The notes under the pieces were generated by a model. The model was not told the origin of the DNA, did not search any database, and was given only the letters and a program-made list of their open reading frames with translations. Below, piece by piece: positions 17,533 through 27,262 of a DNA stretch of 64,000 bases. The translations under genes and the position numbers were made by a program. Each line of letters begins with the position of its first letter. Positions within the stretch are counted from its first letter, which is position 1. Origin of the DNA: Haliscomenobacter sp. (GTDB lineage Bacteria > Bacteroidota > Bacteroidia > Chitinophagales > Saprospiraceae); contig JADJHZ010000016.1 of assembly GCA_016707205.1 (NCBI GenBank), positions 92,574 through 156,573 on the forward strand, given 5' to 3'.

Positions 17533-19527
17533 ATGGAACCTACAAAACAAGAATCCCAATACGCCCGTAGCCTGATTGAAGCCAGCCTCGACCCCCTGAT
17601 CACCATCAGCACCGAGGGCAAAATCACAGACATGAACCTGGCAACGGTTCATATCACGGGTAAGGCCAGGGAAGCGCTCGTTGGCACGGACTTTTTCGAT
17701 TATTTCACCGAACCGGAAAAAGCGCGGAAGGTATATCAGGAAGTGTTCGCTAAGGGCTTCGTGACGGATTACCCGCTCACCATCACCGATCACAAGCTGA
17801 CGGATGTGCTGTTCAATGGCTCTGTTTATAAAGATGCCAAAGGAAAAGTAATGGGCGCCGTAGTGGTGGCCAGGGACATCACCGAGCAAAAAAGGTTTGA
17901 AACGGAATTAATTGAAGCAAAAGAATTTGCGGAATTGGCAGTGGGTATTGCCGACGAAGCAAAAAACAAAGCCGAAGCCGCCGCGCAAATCGCCGAAGAT
18001 GCCGTGAAGTCGAAGCAGCAGTTTTTATCGAATATGAGCCACGAGATACGCACCCCCATGAATGCGATTATCGGGTTTACGAAAGTGATGCTGAAAACCG
18101 AACTTTCTGCCAAGCAAAAGGAGTACCTGACGGCCATAAAAATGAGCGGCGACGCCCTGATCGTGCTTATCAACGATATATTGGACCTGGCAAAAGTGGA
18201 TGCCGGAAAAATGACTTTCGAACAGACCCGCTTCAAAATGGCACAATCCATATCCGCTATGCTCCATTTGTTCGAGGCGAAAATCCAGGAAAAGAATTTA
18301 GAATTGGTCAAAGAATACGACGCCAACATTCCCGAACTACTGGTGGGCGACCCGGTGCGTTTGCACCAGATTATTATGAACCTGATGAGCAATGCGGTCA
18401 AGTTTACCGCAAAAGGACGGATCACCGTGCGGGTGAGGCTGCTCGAAGAGAACGAGGAAAGCGCAACCGTTGAATTTGCGATTGCAGACACCGGCATCGG
18501 GATCATAGACAGCAAACGGGAAAAGATTTTTGAAAACTTCCAGCAGGCGTCCAGCGCCACCGCCCGGCTTTTTGGGGGCACGGGGCTGGGGCTCGCTATC
18601 TCCAAGCAGCTGGTAGAACAACAAGGCGGCAGCATCCGGGTAAAAAGCAAGGTAGACGAAGGCTCCGAGTTTTGCTTTGTATTGAACTTCCAAAAAACAA
18701 ACGACATGTCCGATTTGGAAACCTCCTTAATCGAACAAGACACGGAAGCCCTGAACATCAATGTGCTGGTGGTGGAAGACATGGTCCTCAACCAATTGCT
18801 GATGAAAACCCTGCTCGACGATTTCGGCTTCGAGCGGGATATTGCCAATAACGGCCGCATTGCCATCGAAAAAATGCAACTTAATTCGTATGATATTATC
18901 TTGATGGACTTGCACATGCCCGAAATGAACGGGTTCGAGGCAACGGAATACATCCGCAATCAGCTCCATTCCAAAATCCCCATCATCGCCCTCACCGCCG
19001 ACGTCACCACCGTTGATTTGGCAAAATGCAGAGCCGTCGGCATGACCGATTATATCGCAAAACCCGTGGACGAGCGCCTGTTGTACAGCAAAATAGTCAG
19101 CCTGGTGAAGAAAACCACGCCACCTGTTGTGGAGATCGTAATGGAACCCGACCCTATCAAAAAGCTGAAATGTACCAACCTCGAATATTTAACCCAGCGA
19201 ACCAAAAACAACCCAACCTTAATCATGGAAATGATCACCGCTTATCTGGAACAAACGCCCCACCTCATCAGTGCCATGAAACTCAGTGCACAGGATAAAG
19301 ATTGGGATGCGCTGTATGCTACCGTGCATAAGATGATCCCCTCGTTTTCCATCATGGGAATCAGCGCCTATTTTGAAACCATAGCCAAAAAAGTTCAGGA
19401 CTACGCACGGACGCGACAACAGGGAGAAAGCATCTTTGATTTGGTCTTGCAATTGGAGAACGTATGCGTGCAGGCTTGCAGGGAATTGGAGGAGGAAATT
19501 ACCCGGATTAAAAATATACAAGGATGA
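17533..19527 (+). CDS. PAS hybrid histidine kinase with REC and Hpt domains
   Basis: 664 residues, no membrane helix, so cytoplasmic. A PAS domain (about 15-130) is followed by an Ala/Lys/Glu coiled coil (about 135-160), a HisKA dimer domain with MSHEIRTP (His about 170), an ATPase domain (LMSNAVKF, ADTGIG, GGTGLGLAI), a receiver domain with LMDLHMP (Asp about 459) and a C-terminal Hpt helix bundle (ATVHKM, His about 599). This is a complete internal phosphorelay, passing phosphate to the response regulator whose ATG overlaps the stop. ATG 17533 is taken because the PAS-linked helix starts there; ATG 17479 is possible. The PAS ligand is not known. Confidence 0.9.
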   Translation: MEPTKQESQYARSLIEASLDPLITISTEGKITDMNLATVHITGKAREALVGTDFFDYFTEPEKARKVYQEVFAKGFVTDYPLTITDHKLTDVLFNGSVYKDAKGKVMGAVVVARDITEQKRFETELIEAKEFAELAVGIADEAKNKAEAAAQIAEDAVKSKQQFLSNMSHEIRTPMNAIIGFTKVMLKTELSAKQKEYLTAIKMSGDALIVLINDILDLAKVDAGKMTFEQTRFKMAQSISAMLHLFEAKIQEKNLELVKEYDANIPELLVGDPVRLHQIIMNLMSNAVKFTAKGRITVRVRLLEENEESATVEFAIADTGIGIIDSKREKIFENFQQASSATARLFGGTGLGLAISKQLVEQQGGSIRVKSKVDEGSEFCFVLNFQKTNDMSDLETSLIEQDTEALNINVLVVEDMVLNQLLMKTLLDDFGFERDIANNGRIAIEKMQLNSYDIILMDLHMPEMNGFEATEYIRNQLHSKIPIIALTADVTTVDLAKCRAVGMTDYIAKPVDERLLYSKIVSLVKKTTPPVVEIVMEPDPIKKLKCTNLEYLTQRTKNNPTLIMEMITAYLEQTPHLISAMKLSAQDKDWDALYATVHKMIPSFSIMGISAYFETIAKKVQDYARTRQQGESIFDLVLQLENVCVQACRELEEEITRIKNIQG

Positions 19528-19973
19528 AAAACGACGCTAAAATAAAGCTGTTTTTGATAGACGACGATGCGGTTTTTTTGAAATTACTTGCCATTGAATT
19601 TCTGCAACATGCCGACTTTGACGTAGAAACCTATCCGACCGGGGAGCTTTGCCTGGAGCATTTGCCCAGCAGCCCCGACGTCATCATTTTGGACTACCAC
19701 CTGGACGGCATCGTGAAAAACGCCATGAACGGCATCGAGACGTTGGACAGGATAAAAGGATACAACCCCGATATTCCTGTAATTATGTTGTCTTCCCAGG
19801 ATAAAATTGACGTGGCCGTCAACTGTATGCACCACCGGGCATTCGATTATGTGGTGAAAAGCGAGACCGCTTTTATGCGCCTTCAAAAAATCATCACTAC
19901 CATTTTTCACTATCAAAAAAATGGAAAAGGAATTGAATTGGTATATGGAACGGATGTGAGCTATGCGCAATGA
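19524..19973 (+). CDS. single-domain response regulator
   Basis: 149 residues, a receiver domain with the acidic pair at IDDDAV, phosphorylation site ILDYHLDG (Asp about 57), the switch Ser in MLSSQDK and Lys in VVKSE. There is no output domain, only a short tail. Its ATG overlaps the TGA of the hybrid kinase (ATGA), so the two should be translated together, and the Hpt domain of the kinase is the likely phosphate donor. It may act as a diffusible relay to another protein. The gene ends 28 bases before a homopolymer tract that looks like a sequencing artefact. Confidence 0.88.
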   Translation: MKNDAKIKLFLIDDDAVFLKLLAIEFLQHADFDVETYPTGELCLEHLPSSPDVIILDYHLDGIVKNAMNGIETLDRIKGYNPDIPVIMLSSQDKIDVAVNCMHHRAFDYVVKSETAFMRLQKIITTIFHYQKNGKGIELVYGTDVSYAQ

Positions 19974-20001
19974 TTCCACCAGAATGTGTAGGAAGGGCCC
20001 G

Positions 20002-20072
20002 CCCCCCCCCCCCCTTTCCTTTGGGGGGGGGGGGGGGGGGGGGGGGGAAAAAGGGGGGGGGGGGGGGGGGGG
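20002..20072. repeat. C13 / G25 / A5 / G20 homopolymer tract
   Basis: C at 20002-20014, TTTCCTTT, G at 20023-20047, A5, then G at 20053-20072. Nothing else in the window resembles it. Poly-G of this length is typical of low-signal read ends or a bad join, so it is more likely an artefact than a biological G-quadruplex site, though the second cannot be excluded. Confidence 0.75.
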
Positions 20073-20108
20073 CCCAAACCCATACCTGCAAATGTGCGAA
20101 TAATGTAA

Positions 20109-20159
20109 CCTTTCCCAAGAAAAGCGTAACACATCTCCCTGCTAAAGTCGCGATCTTTG
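20109..20159 (+). promoter_or_regulatory. shared promoter element, GH130 operon copy
   Basis: CCTTTCCCAA (20109-20118), GTAAC (20126-20130), 24 bases, then CTTTG (20155-20159; -7-like GATCTTTG). The interior TCCCTGCTAAAGTC also resembles the region before cbpA at 12647-12660. The first gene of the operon starts 57 bases downstream. Confidence 0.65.
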
Positions 20160-20215
20160 TAAATTAAAATTCGTTCACATCTGCCCCGCCAACTGCGGGA
20201 ATAAAAACTAAAAAA

Positions 20216-20398
20216 ATGAGCAAAGACAAAGGAAGCAAAGACAAAAAGAAATCCCCGGCCAGCAAAACAAGCGGCAAAAATAAAGCCGTGTCGGCCTACA
20301 AATCAGAAGGAAAAGGCGGAGCCGAAAAACCAGGCCTCAACGTTTTCAGCCCAAAAACGGAGAGTAACCCAGCCCCAAACCCCAAAACTAAAGCATGA
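20216..20398 (+). CDS. small Lys/Ser-rich basic protein
   Basis: 60 residues of low complexity, rich in Lys, Ser, Gly and Pro (KDKGSKDKKKSPASK; ends NPAPNPKTKA). It has no hydrophobic segment and is probably disordered. The case for a real gene is that it lies right after the shared promoter and that its TGA overlaps the ATG of the GH130 gene (ATGA), which suggests coupled translation. It could bind nucleic acid or polyanionic glycan, but nothing in the sequence proves a role. It may also act mainly as a leader for the next gene. Confidence 0.6.
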   Translation: MSKDKGSKDKKKSPASKTSGKNKAVSAYKSEGKGGAEKPGLNVFSPKTESNPAPNPKTKA

Positions 20399-21438
20399 TC
20401 GAAGTCATAAAACACGGGGTTATTCTTGAGAAAACCATGCTCGGCTTTGAAACCCACGGCGTCCTGAACCCTGCCGTGATACAGGAGGGCGACGGCGTCC
20501 ACGTTTTCTACCGGGCGGTCAGCAAGGGCAATTACTCCAGCATCGGGTATTGCCGTTTGGACGGGCCGCTCACCGTGGTGGAGCGAAGCGAGGTGCCCGT
20601 CTTATTTCCTCAGACCGACTACGAATCGCACGGGGTGGAAGACCCCCGTATCACCAAAATCGACGACCTGTATTACCTTACCTACACGGCTTTCGACGGC
20701 GTCAATGCGTTGGGAGCGTTGGCTACCTCCACGGATTTGCGGCATTTCGACAAACAGGGCGTCGTCGTGCCGCAAATTGCCTATGCGGAGTTTAAACACC
20801 TTGCCGAATGCAGCGGGGTGTTAAATGAAAAATATACCCGCTATAACGACCGGAGCAGCTTTTTTTCAAGCGCGGAAAAAAAAGTGCTGCTTTGGGATAA
20901 AAACGTGGTTTTATTCCCAAGGAAAATTAACGGGAAAATATATTTCCTGCACCGGATAAAGCCGGATATTCAAATCGCTTCCATCAATGATTTTCAGGAA
21001 TTAACGAAAGAATTCTGGGAGCAATATTTTCTGCATTTCAGGAAAAATATCGTGCTAAAGCCCCGCTACCACCACGAAGTGAGCTATATCGGCGGGGGCT
21101 GCCCGCCCATCGAAACAGCGGAGGGTTGGCTGCTGATTTATCACGGGGTACACGATACCAACAAAGGCTTTGTTTATGCTGCCTGTGCGGCTTTGCTGGA
21201 TTTGGAAAACCCTAAACAAGAAATCGCAAGGTTGCCGTATGCGTTGTTCAAACCAGAGCACGCCTGGGAACTTAAGGGCGAAGTGAACAACGTATGTTTC
21301 CCTACGGGTACTGCCCTGTTTGACGACACCTTGTACATTTATTATGGCGCCGCCGACGAGCGCATTGCCTGTGCTTCGTTGAGCCTGGCTGGGTTGTTGG
21401 CGGAATTGCTGCTCAATATCAAAAAAGATGAAAAATGA
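20395..21438 (+). CDS. GH130 family glycosidase/phosphorylase
   Basis: 347 residues, a five-bladed propeller of family GH130. Characteristic blocks are HGVLNPAVI, GYCRLDG, ESHGVEDPRI with the catalytic Asp, LFPRKINGKI, GGGCPPIE with the phosphate or substrate loop, and YYGAADERIACAS. Members cleave beta-mannosides, often by phosphorolysis. There is no signal peptide, so it acts in the cytoplasm, which fits a phosphorylase. It overlaps the small basic gene upstream by 4 bases and the glycosyltransferase downstream by 11 bases, so the three form one operon, probably making and breaking the same mannose-containing glycan. The exact substrate cannot be given. Confidence 0.87.
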   Translation: MIEVIKHGVILEKTMLGFETHGVLNPAVIQEGDGVHVFYRAVSKGNYSSIGYCRLDGPLTVVERSEVPVLFPQTDYESHGVEDPRITKIDDLYYLTYTAFDGVNALGALATSTDLRHFDKQGVVVPQIAYAEFKHLAECSGVLNEKYTRYNDRSSFFSSAEKKVLLWDKNVVLFPRKINGKIYFLHRIKPDIQIASINDFQELTKEFWEQYFLHFRKNIVLKPRYHHEVSYIGGGCPPIETAEGWLLIYHGVHDTNKGFVYAACAALLDLENPKQEIARLPYALFKPEHAWELKGEVNNVCFPTGTALFDDTLYIYYGAADERIACASLSLAGLLAELLLNIKKDEK

Positions 21439-23810
21439 ACTCGTTGCATACCCACGGCGCATAGCTCAACCTGAATTTTTGGCCGGGAAAAGGAGCATTG
21501 CACAACAGGAAATCGCCGCCTCGAACTCCAGCTTACCTGGAATCTTGATCCTCACTTCCTACCCGCCAAGGGAATGCGGCATTGCCACTTATTCGCAGGA
21601 TTTGCTAAAGGCGCTGGACAATAAGTTCAGCAATTCGTTTTCCCTGAAAGTCTGTGCGCTGGAGGCCGGAATCAACGAGTATACTTATCCGGACGAAGTA
21701 AAATATGTGCTCGATACCACCGATGCCGGGCAATATATCGAATTGGCAAATACCATCAACAACGACAATAGCATCATGTTCGTCGTGGTACAGCATGAAT
21801 TTGGTTTTTTCCAGGAGGCTGGCGAAGAGGCATTCCCCCAATTTTTATATACGCTCACCAAATCCGCCATCCTTGTTTTTCACACCGTTTTGCCCAAGCC
21901 CGATGCCGCCTTGAAGGAAAAGATTAGCCGCCTGGCAACGGCCTGCGCTGCTATCGTAGTGATGACTAAAACCTCCCAAAAAATATTGAAAGACGACTAT
22001 GGCATCCCAACCCAAAAAGTGGAGGTCATTGCGCACGGCACCCACCTCGTGCCCCACCTGAACAAGGATGCGCTGAAAGAAAAACATGGCCTGACCGGCC
22101 GAAAAGTGCTGTCTACCTTCGGGCTGCTCAGTTCAGGGAAAAGCATCGAGACTACGCTGGACTCCCTGCCCGCCATCATCGAATCAAACCCGGATGCGCT
22201 GTTTTTGGTCATCGGTAAAACGCACCCCAGCGTGGTCAAATCCGAGGGCGAAAAATACCGGGACATGCTGGAAGCAAAGGTGGAGGCATTATCGCTCCAA
22301 TCCCATGTTAAGTTTATCAACCGCTACCTTCCTTTGCAGGATTTATTAGAGTACCTGCAAATGACCGATATTTACCTGTTCACCTCCAAAGACCGCCACC
22401 AGGCGGTGAGCGGTACCTTTTCGTACGCGATGAGCTGCGGCTGCCCCATTATTTCCACGCCGATTCCCCATGCCAAGGAGGTGCTTCGCCAGAATACGGG
22501 CATCCTCGTTGATTTTCAAAGCCCACAGCAATTGGCAGATGCCGTCAACCGCCTGATGGGCGACGAGCTACTTCGCAGCGCCTTCAGCACCAACACATTG
22601 CAGCGCATTGTGCCCACTTCGTGGGAAAATTCGGCGATTGCCCATGCCTCGCTCTTGCAAAAATTAGCCGGGCCGCCGCCCGGCGAGAATGGTTTTAAAT
22701 ATAAGACAACCCGTCCGTTCCCCCAGTCCGCCTATTCAAATGGAAAGATTTCGCTGGAATACCGCATGCCCGGCATCAACCTGGCGCATGTGCTTGAAAT
22801 GACCACGGAGGCCGGCATCATCCAGTTTTCGAAAATCAACCAGCCCGACCTGGATTCCGGCTATACCCTCGACGACAATGCACGGGCTTTGGTGGCCCTG
22901 CTCATGCACTATGAGTGGTCGGGCGACCGGTCAGACTTGGGGCCAATCCGAACCTACCTGAATTTTATTGAATTTTGTCAGCAACCCACTGGCGATTTCC
23001 TGAATTACGTAGACAGCGATCGCAATTTTACCCCGCAAAACAACGAAACAAACCTCTCGGACGCTAACGGGAGGGCTATCTGGGCATTGGGGTATTTGGT
23101 TTCAAAGAGAGCCATCTTGCCCGCCGATCTATTGGCAAAAGCCGAGAACGTCATGCAGCGGGTATTGCCGGTGATCGACGCCATGCACTCCACCCGTTCC
23201 ATGGCTTTTTTCAATCAAAGGCTTGTATTATTTCAACCAGGAAAAGCAAACGCCGGCGGTCACGCAGCTTATCCAATTATTGGGCAACCGGCTGTTGCAG
23301 ATGTACCGCCACGAATCGGCGCACAACTGGAAATGGTACGAAGACTACCTGACCTACGCCAACGCTATCCTGCCAGAGGCCATGCTCTGCGCCTGGCAAG
23401 CGACCGGAAACCCCGTTTATAAAGAAACCGCAAAAGCCTCGCTCGATTTTCTGTTGTCGCTCACCTTCAAGGATGGCCGAATCAAAGTCATCTCCAACAT
23501 AGGCTGGATGCACAAGGGCCGGGAGTCGTTACCCCTAATAAAAGGCGCCGAACAGCCTATTGACATCGCCTATACCATCCTCGCACTGGAGCGGTTTTAC
23601 CATGTTTTCGAGGACGAAGCGTATGCCAAAAAAATGGCCATAGCCTTCAACTGGTTCTTGGGCAACAACCACTTGCACCAAATCATTTACAACCCCTGCA
23701 CGGGCGGCTGTTACGATGGTTTAGAGGAGCGGAATGTGAACCTCAACCAGGGCGCCGAGTCCACCCTGAGCTACCTGATGGCGAGGATGTGCGTGGAGAA
23801 TTACAGATAA
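21428..23810 (+). pseudogene. GT4 glycosyltransferase with C-terminal helical toroid domain, frameshifted
   Basis: Two frames make one protein of about 793 residues. The first 390 residues are a GT-B fold transferase of the GT4 type (SYPPRECGIATYSQDLL, then STFGLLSSGKS and the nucleotide-sugar region AMSCGCPIISTPIPHAKEV). The C-terminal about 350 residues look like an alpha/alpha toroid (LDDNARALVALL, ANGRAIWALGY, GWMHKGRES, YDGLEERNVNLNQGAEST). The frame breaks in a T6 run at 23206-23211; with T5 it reads MAFSIKGLYYFNQEK without interruption to 23810. This organisation next to GH130 suggests synthesis or turnover of an intracellular mannose glycan. If the extra T is real the toroid domain is lost. 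Confidence 0.82.
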
Positions 23811-23842
23811 CGCAAATACCCCAACCACCAACCACCAACCAC

Positions 23843-25708
23843 CTAATCCTCCTCCTCCAGCACCAATTCCGCGTCCTTTTCCCAGATCTCCATCTCGCAG
23901 GGCTTGCAGTTGAACTTCAGTTTGTACTCCACCTCCCCGTGTTTCAGGGTGAGCGGCTCGGCTACTTTCTCGCCCATGGTGGCGCGCTGATAGCGCGGGC
24001 ATTTGCCCAATTCGTATTTCACGCAATACTTGGTTACCATCACGCGCGATTTGCCGGGGTCCCATTGCAATTCAAATGCTTTTTCGATCTCCGTAACCCC
24101 ATGGCGTTTGTAAAACGCCCGGGCCAGCTTGTTCGACACGTTGTAGGTGAAATCGAGGGCCTTTGCGGGATACGGGTGATCGGTTTTGACAAGCGGGCGC
24201 TCTTCCCGCTGATAATCCCGGATGCGGATCTCCGTCAATTCCTCCAATGCCGCCCGGCGGATTTCGTTGACCCTGGCATTGGGCAAAAACCAGTTTTCCG
24301 AAAAATCCACCTCGATGGCGTCCGCCATGAAGGGCGTATTGCCGGTTTTGGCCAGGTTCTTTTTGATATTCTCGATCAGCCCCTCCGCATTCTTGGCGGG
24401 CTCTTTGGGCGCGTCGAGGGTAGCTATGCCCTGATGCCCGTCTTCGTCGGTTACCTGCAGGCAGAAGCCGGTTTCGGTTTCGGCGAAGCGCATCGTCACC
24501 CCGATTTTTCGCACGGCGCTGTTTTCGTGTTCCAGCATCCGGTTGAACTCGGCATCGAGATTGCGGTATATTTCCGTGCCGGCAGGCAGGGACTTCAAGG
24601 TATTGGGCACGACGATATCATGCACAATAATATTGACCTGGACGCCATCCCCCACGCCTTGTTCGTTGAGGAAATACAGGCCGTCGCCGTTGTGGAGCAA
24701 CTCGTAGTTTTCAATCCGGTAGCCGTTGGCTTTCACCTCCAGGAGCTTACCGATGTACTGCCCTTTGGACTTGGGGCTTTCCCAGGAGCCTATCTTTTCG
24801 CGGCGGTGGTTGACAAAGTAATCGGTGTAACCCCGGTTAAAGCTGCGGTCCAACCCTGGCTCAAACTGGTAGAACGTCCGGCCCGACGAGGCTTTTTCAT
24901 ATAGACCGGCATGCGCTTCCAGAAACGCATCCAGCTTTTTGCGCAGGTAGGCGGTATTGTTTTTGACGTAAACCAGGTCTTTCAGCCGGCCTTCGATTTT
25001 GAACGACGAAATACCGGCCCGGATCAAATTGGGCAGTTCCTCCGACAGGTCCAGGTCTTTAATCGACAGCAGGTGGCTGCTTTCGATGAGCGTAGCGCCC
25101 GTGCCGTCGATCAGCTGGTAGGGCAGCCTGCAGTTTTGGGCGCAGGAGCCGCGGTTGGCCGAGCGCTCCCCGTTGGCCACGCTCATGTAACAATTGCCGC
25201 TAAACGACACGCACAGGGCGCCGGTGACAAAAAATTCCAGCTCGGCGCCAGTGGCTTCGTGGATTTCGCGGATCTGGTCCAGGTTGAGTTCCCGCGCCAA
25301 AACTACGCGCTTCATGCCCGCATCGGCCAGGAATTGGACGTGGGCGGCATCGCGGTTATTGGTTTGGGTGCTGGCGTGAAGGACAATGGGCGGAAGGTCC
25401 ATCTCCAGGATTCCCATGTCCTGGATGATGAGGGCATCCACTCCGATGCGGTGCAAATCCCAGATGAGCTGCCGGCAGGCCTCCAGCTCGTTGTCGTACA
25501 AAATGGTGTTGACGGTCACCAGCACCTTCGCCTTGAACAGGTGGGCATAGCGAACCAACTCCGCAATGTCCTCCACCGGATTCGTCGCATTCGTCCGGGC
25601 GCCAAACATGGATGCGCCGATGTATACAGCGTCTGCGCCCGCGTTAATAGCGGCCATCCCCTGGAACAGGTTTTTGGCAGGGGCGAGGATCTCGATCTTT
25701 TTTCTCAT
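23843..25708 (-). CDS. U32 family peptidase / RlhA-type protein
   Basis: 621 residues. The N-terminal half is the U32 collagenase-like barrel (ILAPAKNLFQGMAAINAGADAVYIG) and includes the Cys cluster CVSFSGNCYMS...GSCAQNCRLPY expected for an iron-sulfur site. Length and order, including the additional C-terminal domains and final Cys-rich part (KYCVKYELGKCP), match the group containing E. coli YdcP/RlhA, which hydroxylates a cytidine in 23S rRNA. A role in rRNA modification is therefore more likely than proteolysis, but this is by family only. A TATTTTTG -7 box lies upstream at 25753-25760 on this strand. It converges with the glycosyltransferase gene over a 32-base gap. Confidence 0.85.
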   Translation of the reverse strand: MRKKIEILAPAKNLFQGMAAINAGADAVYIGASMFGARTNATNPVEDIAELVRYAHLFKAKVLVTVNTILYDNELEACRQLIWDLHRIGVDALIIQDMGILEMDLPPIVLHASTQTNNRDAAHVQFLADAGMKRVVLARELNLDQIREIHEATGAELEFFVTGALCVSFSGNCYMSVANGERSANRGSCAQNCRLPYQLIDGTGATLIESSHLLSIKDLDLSEELPNLIRAGISSFKIEGRLKDLVYVKNNTAYLRKKLDAFLEAHAGLYEKASSGRTFYQFEPGLDRSFNRGYTDYFVNHRREKIGSWESPKSKGQYIGKLLEVKANGYRIENYELLHNGDGLYFLNEQGVGDGVQVNIIVHDIVVPNTLKSLPAGTEIYRNLDAEFNRMLEHENSAVRKIGVTMRFAETETGFCLQVTDEDGHQGIATLDAPKEPAKNAEGLIENIKKNLAKTGNTPFMADAIEVDFSENWFLPNARVNEIRRAALEELTEIRIRDYQREERPLVKTDHPYPAKALDFTYNVSNKLARAFYKRHGVTEIEKAFELQWDPGKSRVMVTKYCVKYELGKCPRYQRATMGEKVAEPLTLKHGEVEYKLKFNCKPCEMEIWEKDAELVLEEED

Positions 25709-25752
25709 GCGGTTCGGGTGGGTTGTTTTCTGCTAAGCATTTGGCCAGAGCG

Positions 25753-25760
25753 CAAAAATA
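25753..25760 (-). promoter_or_regulatory. -7 box of the U32 gene
   Basis: Reads TATTTTTG on the minus strand, a full match to TAnnTTTG, 44 bases before the start codon. No clear TTTG -33 box at the usual distance. Confidence 0.4.
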
Positions 25761-25782
25761 AGATAACTTTAGCTTTCCCCCT

Positions 25783-26982
25783 CTACAATAACAACTTCGT
25801 CCGTTCCAGTTTTTCCCGGATCAAAGGTTTGAGTTTGCGGCCTGCATCCAGGAGCAGGATCTCGTCGGTAGGAAACGGCATAGGCCGGTTGCCGATGCGT
25901 TTGCGGGTATCGGCGCTCAGGGCGCGTTCATCCCCCTTGAAAGTAGAGGCGTAGTTTTCAAAGATGGCGTCGGCCCCAAGGTCCTGTACATCGATCAGGG
26001 TGCCGGTTCGGTAGTCAAAGAACTCGAGCCGCCCCGCCATGCGCACGATCTTGTGCTGGTAATTTTCCAGTACCCAGGCTTTGATGACGACCTTCTTCGG
26101 CACTTTGATGTCGTTGCCGAGGCTGTCTTTCTTCACGTTGCCGCGTTCGTCGAGCACGTAGTTGAAGCCGTCTTCGATTTCCCTGGTTTCTTCGTATTCG
26201 CGTTCCTTCAGCACGCCGGGAGAGGCCTGCACGTCCATGAGCGAGTAGGTCACCCGGTAGTCGTAGTCAACGCCGGGCTGGCGCTCGCTGTGGAATACTT
26301 TCCAACTGCCCTGCTGATTGCCAAAACCGAGCTGCATAATCTCCTGCTCCAGTCCGGAAGGGAGGATCACCGGCGCCCTGTTCTCCATATTCACCAGGAC
26401 AAACGTGGTGCCAAGCCGGCGGGCTTCTGCCATCAGCGCGTCGCGGTCGCGGTACACGCGAAAATATTTGTCGATGCGCTCCAATTGCAAAAGCGCTTCC
26501 CGGGCGGCAGGGCGGTCGCGGTTGCGCCGCGCCAAATCCAGAAGGCGCTGGGCGTCGCCATAGAGAAACGCCGCCGATTCTTCCCGGGCTTCTTTTTTAA
26601 GGGTTTCGGTGCGCACAAACAGGAATTCGGCTTTTCTGCCAGAGCGGTCCACCAAAGGCAGCAAAGGCTCTACCCGCGATTGGCGGTCCTCGATGCGGCG
26701 GTAGATTTCATAGACCTTTTCCCAGTCGTCCGGGCGGCCGCTGGCCTTGAGGCGGTCGGCCGCCTCCATGTCTCTGGCCGTGGCTTTCGCGAATGCTTCT
26801 TCCAACACCTGGACATAAATTTCTTTCTTCTCTTTTTTCCCTGCCAGCCGCTGAATAGCCATTTGGATCGACTGATCGTAATCGCCGGTATCTACCAGTT
26901 TGGAAGGGGAAGAACAGCTGGATACCGCCAAAAAAGCGGCGGACAGGAATACTGCCCACAGGTTGATTTGAAATGTGCGCAT
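25783..26982 (-). CDS. TPR-like lipoprotein of unknown function
   Basis: 399 residues. A lipoprotein signal (AAFLAVSSCSSPSK) is followed by a short repeat LVDTGDYDQSIQMAIQRLAG, then a long charged helical segment (about 45-190) and a mixed C-terminal domain beginning about residue 195 (TTFVLVNMENRAPVILP). The form resembles Bacteroidota lipoproteins with an N-terminal TPR motif, probably on the periplasmic side of the outer membrane. No enzyme motif is seen. It lies 75 bases upstream of the U32 gene on the same strand and may share its transcript. Confidence 0.7.
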   Translation of the reverse strand: MRTFQINLWAVFLSAAFLAVSSCSSPSKLVDTGDYDQSIQMAIQRLAGKKEKKEIYVQVLEEAFAKATARDMEAADRLKASGRPDDWEKVYEIYRRIEDRQSRVEPLLPLVDRSGRKAEFLFVRTETLKKEAREESAAFLYGDAQRLLDLARRNRDRPAAREALLQLERIDKYFRVYRDRDALMAEARRLGTTFVLVNMENRAPVILPSGLEQEIMQLGFGNQQGSWKVFHSERQPGVDYDYRVTYSLMDVQASPGVLKEREYEETREIEDGFNYVLDERGNVKKDSLGNDIKVPKKVVIKAWVLENYQHKIVRMAGRLEFFDYRTGTLIDVQDLGADAIFENYASTFKGDERALSADTRKRIGNRPMPFPTDEILLLDAGRKLKPLIREKLERTKLLL

Positions 26983-27107
26983 GGCCGGGTTGTTTAGGAT
27001 TTTTTAATGGTTTTTCTACTACGAAAATAACAGCTTCCCGAATGCCACGCTGCTAACGAAGCGTTAATTTGGAAAGGCCACTGGTTAAAGAAGGCTTAAG
27101 GCGTGGG

Positions 27108-27192
27108 GCGAGGCTGGAGCCTCGCGAAGACAAAAAGTCACGAGGCGGGAGCCTCGCGCCAGTTTGCAGCGGGAGCCTCGCGCCAGTTTACA
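27108..27192. repeat. GCCTC hairpins and a 24-bp direct repeat
   Basis: Two short-loop hairpins (GCGAGGC TGGA GCCTCGC at 27108-27125; CGAGGC GGGA GCCTCG at 27141-27156) overlap a 24-base unit repeated directly at 27145-27168 and 27169-27192 with one difference. The octamer array follows at once. With it, this fills the 264-base gap before the lipoprotein gene. Confidence 0.75.
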
Positions 27193-27262
27193 ACTTTACA
27201 ACTTCGCAACTTCGTCACTTCGTCACTCCGCAACTTCGCAACTTCGTCACTTCGCTACTTTT
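27191..27262. repeat. octamer array YAACYTCG at the 3' end of pepT
   Basis: Nine 8-bp units in register (CAACTTTA, CAACTTCG twice, TCACTTCG, and so on). The stop codon of pepT (27247-27249) is the first three bases of a unit, and the last codons of pepT are the next unit. Confidence 0.85.

Noticed and set aside
19970..20167. Pro- and Gly-rich small frames across 19.97-20.13 kb
   Set aside because: They only translate the homopolymer tract.
23789..24904. Long open frames on the plus strand opposite the U32 gene (also 24911-25954 and 26053-26997)
   Set aside because: They mirror real minus-strand genes with clear domains, have no recognisable domain and show the skewed residue use of antisense frames in GC-rich DNA.
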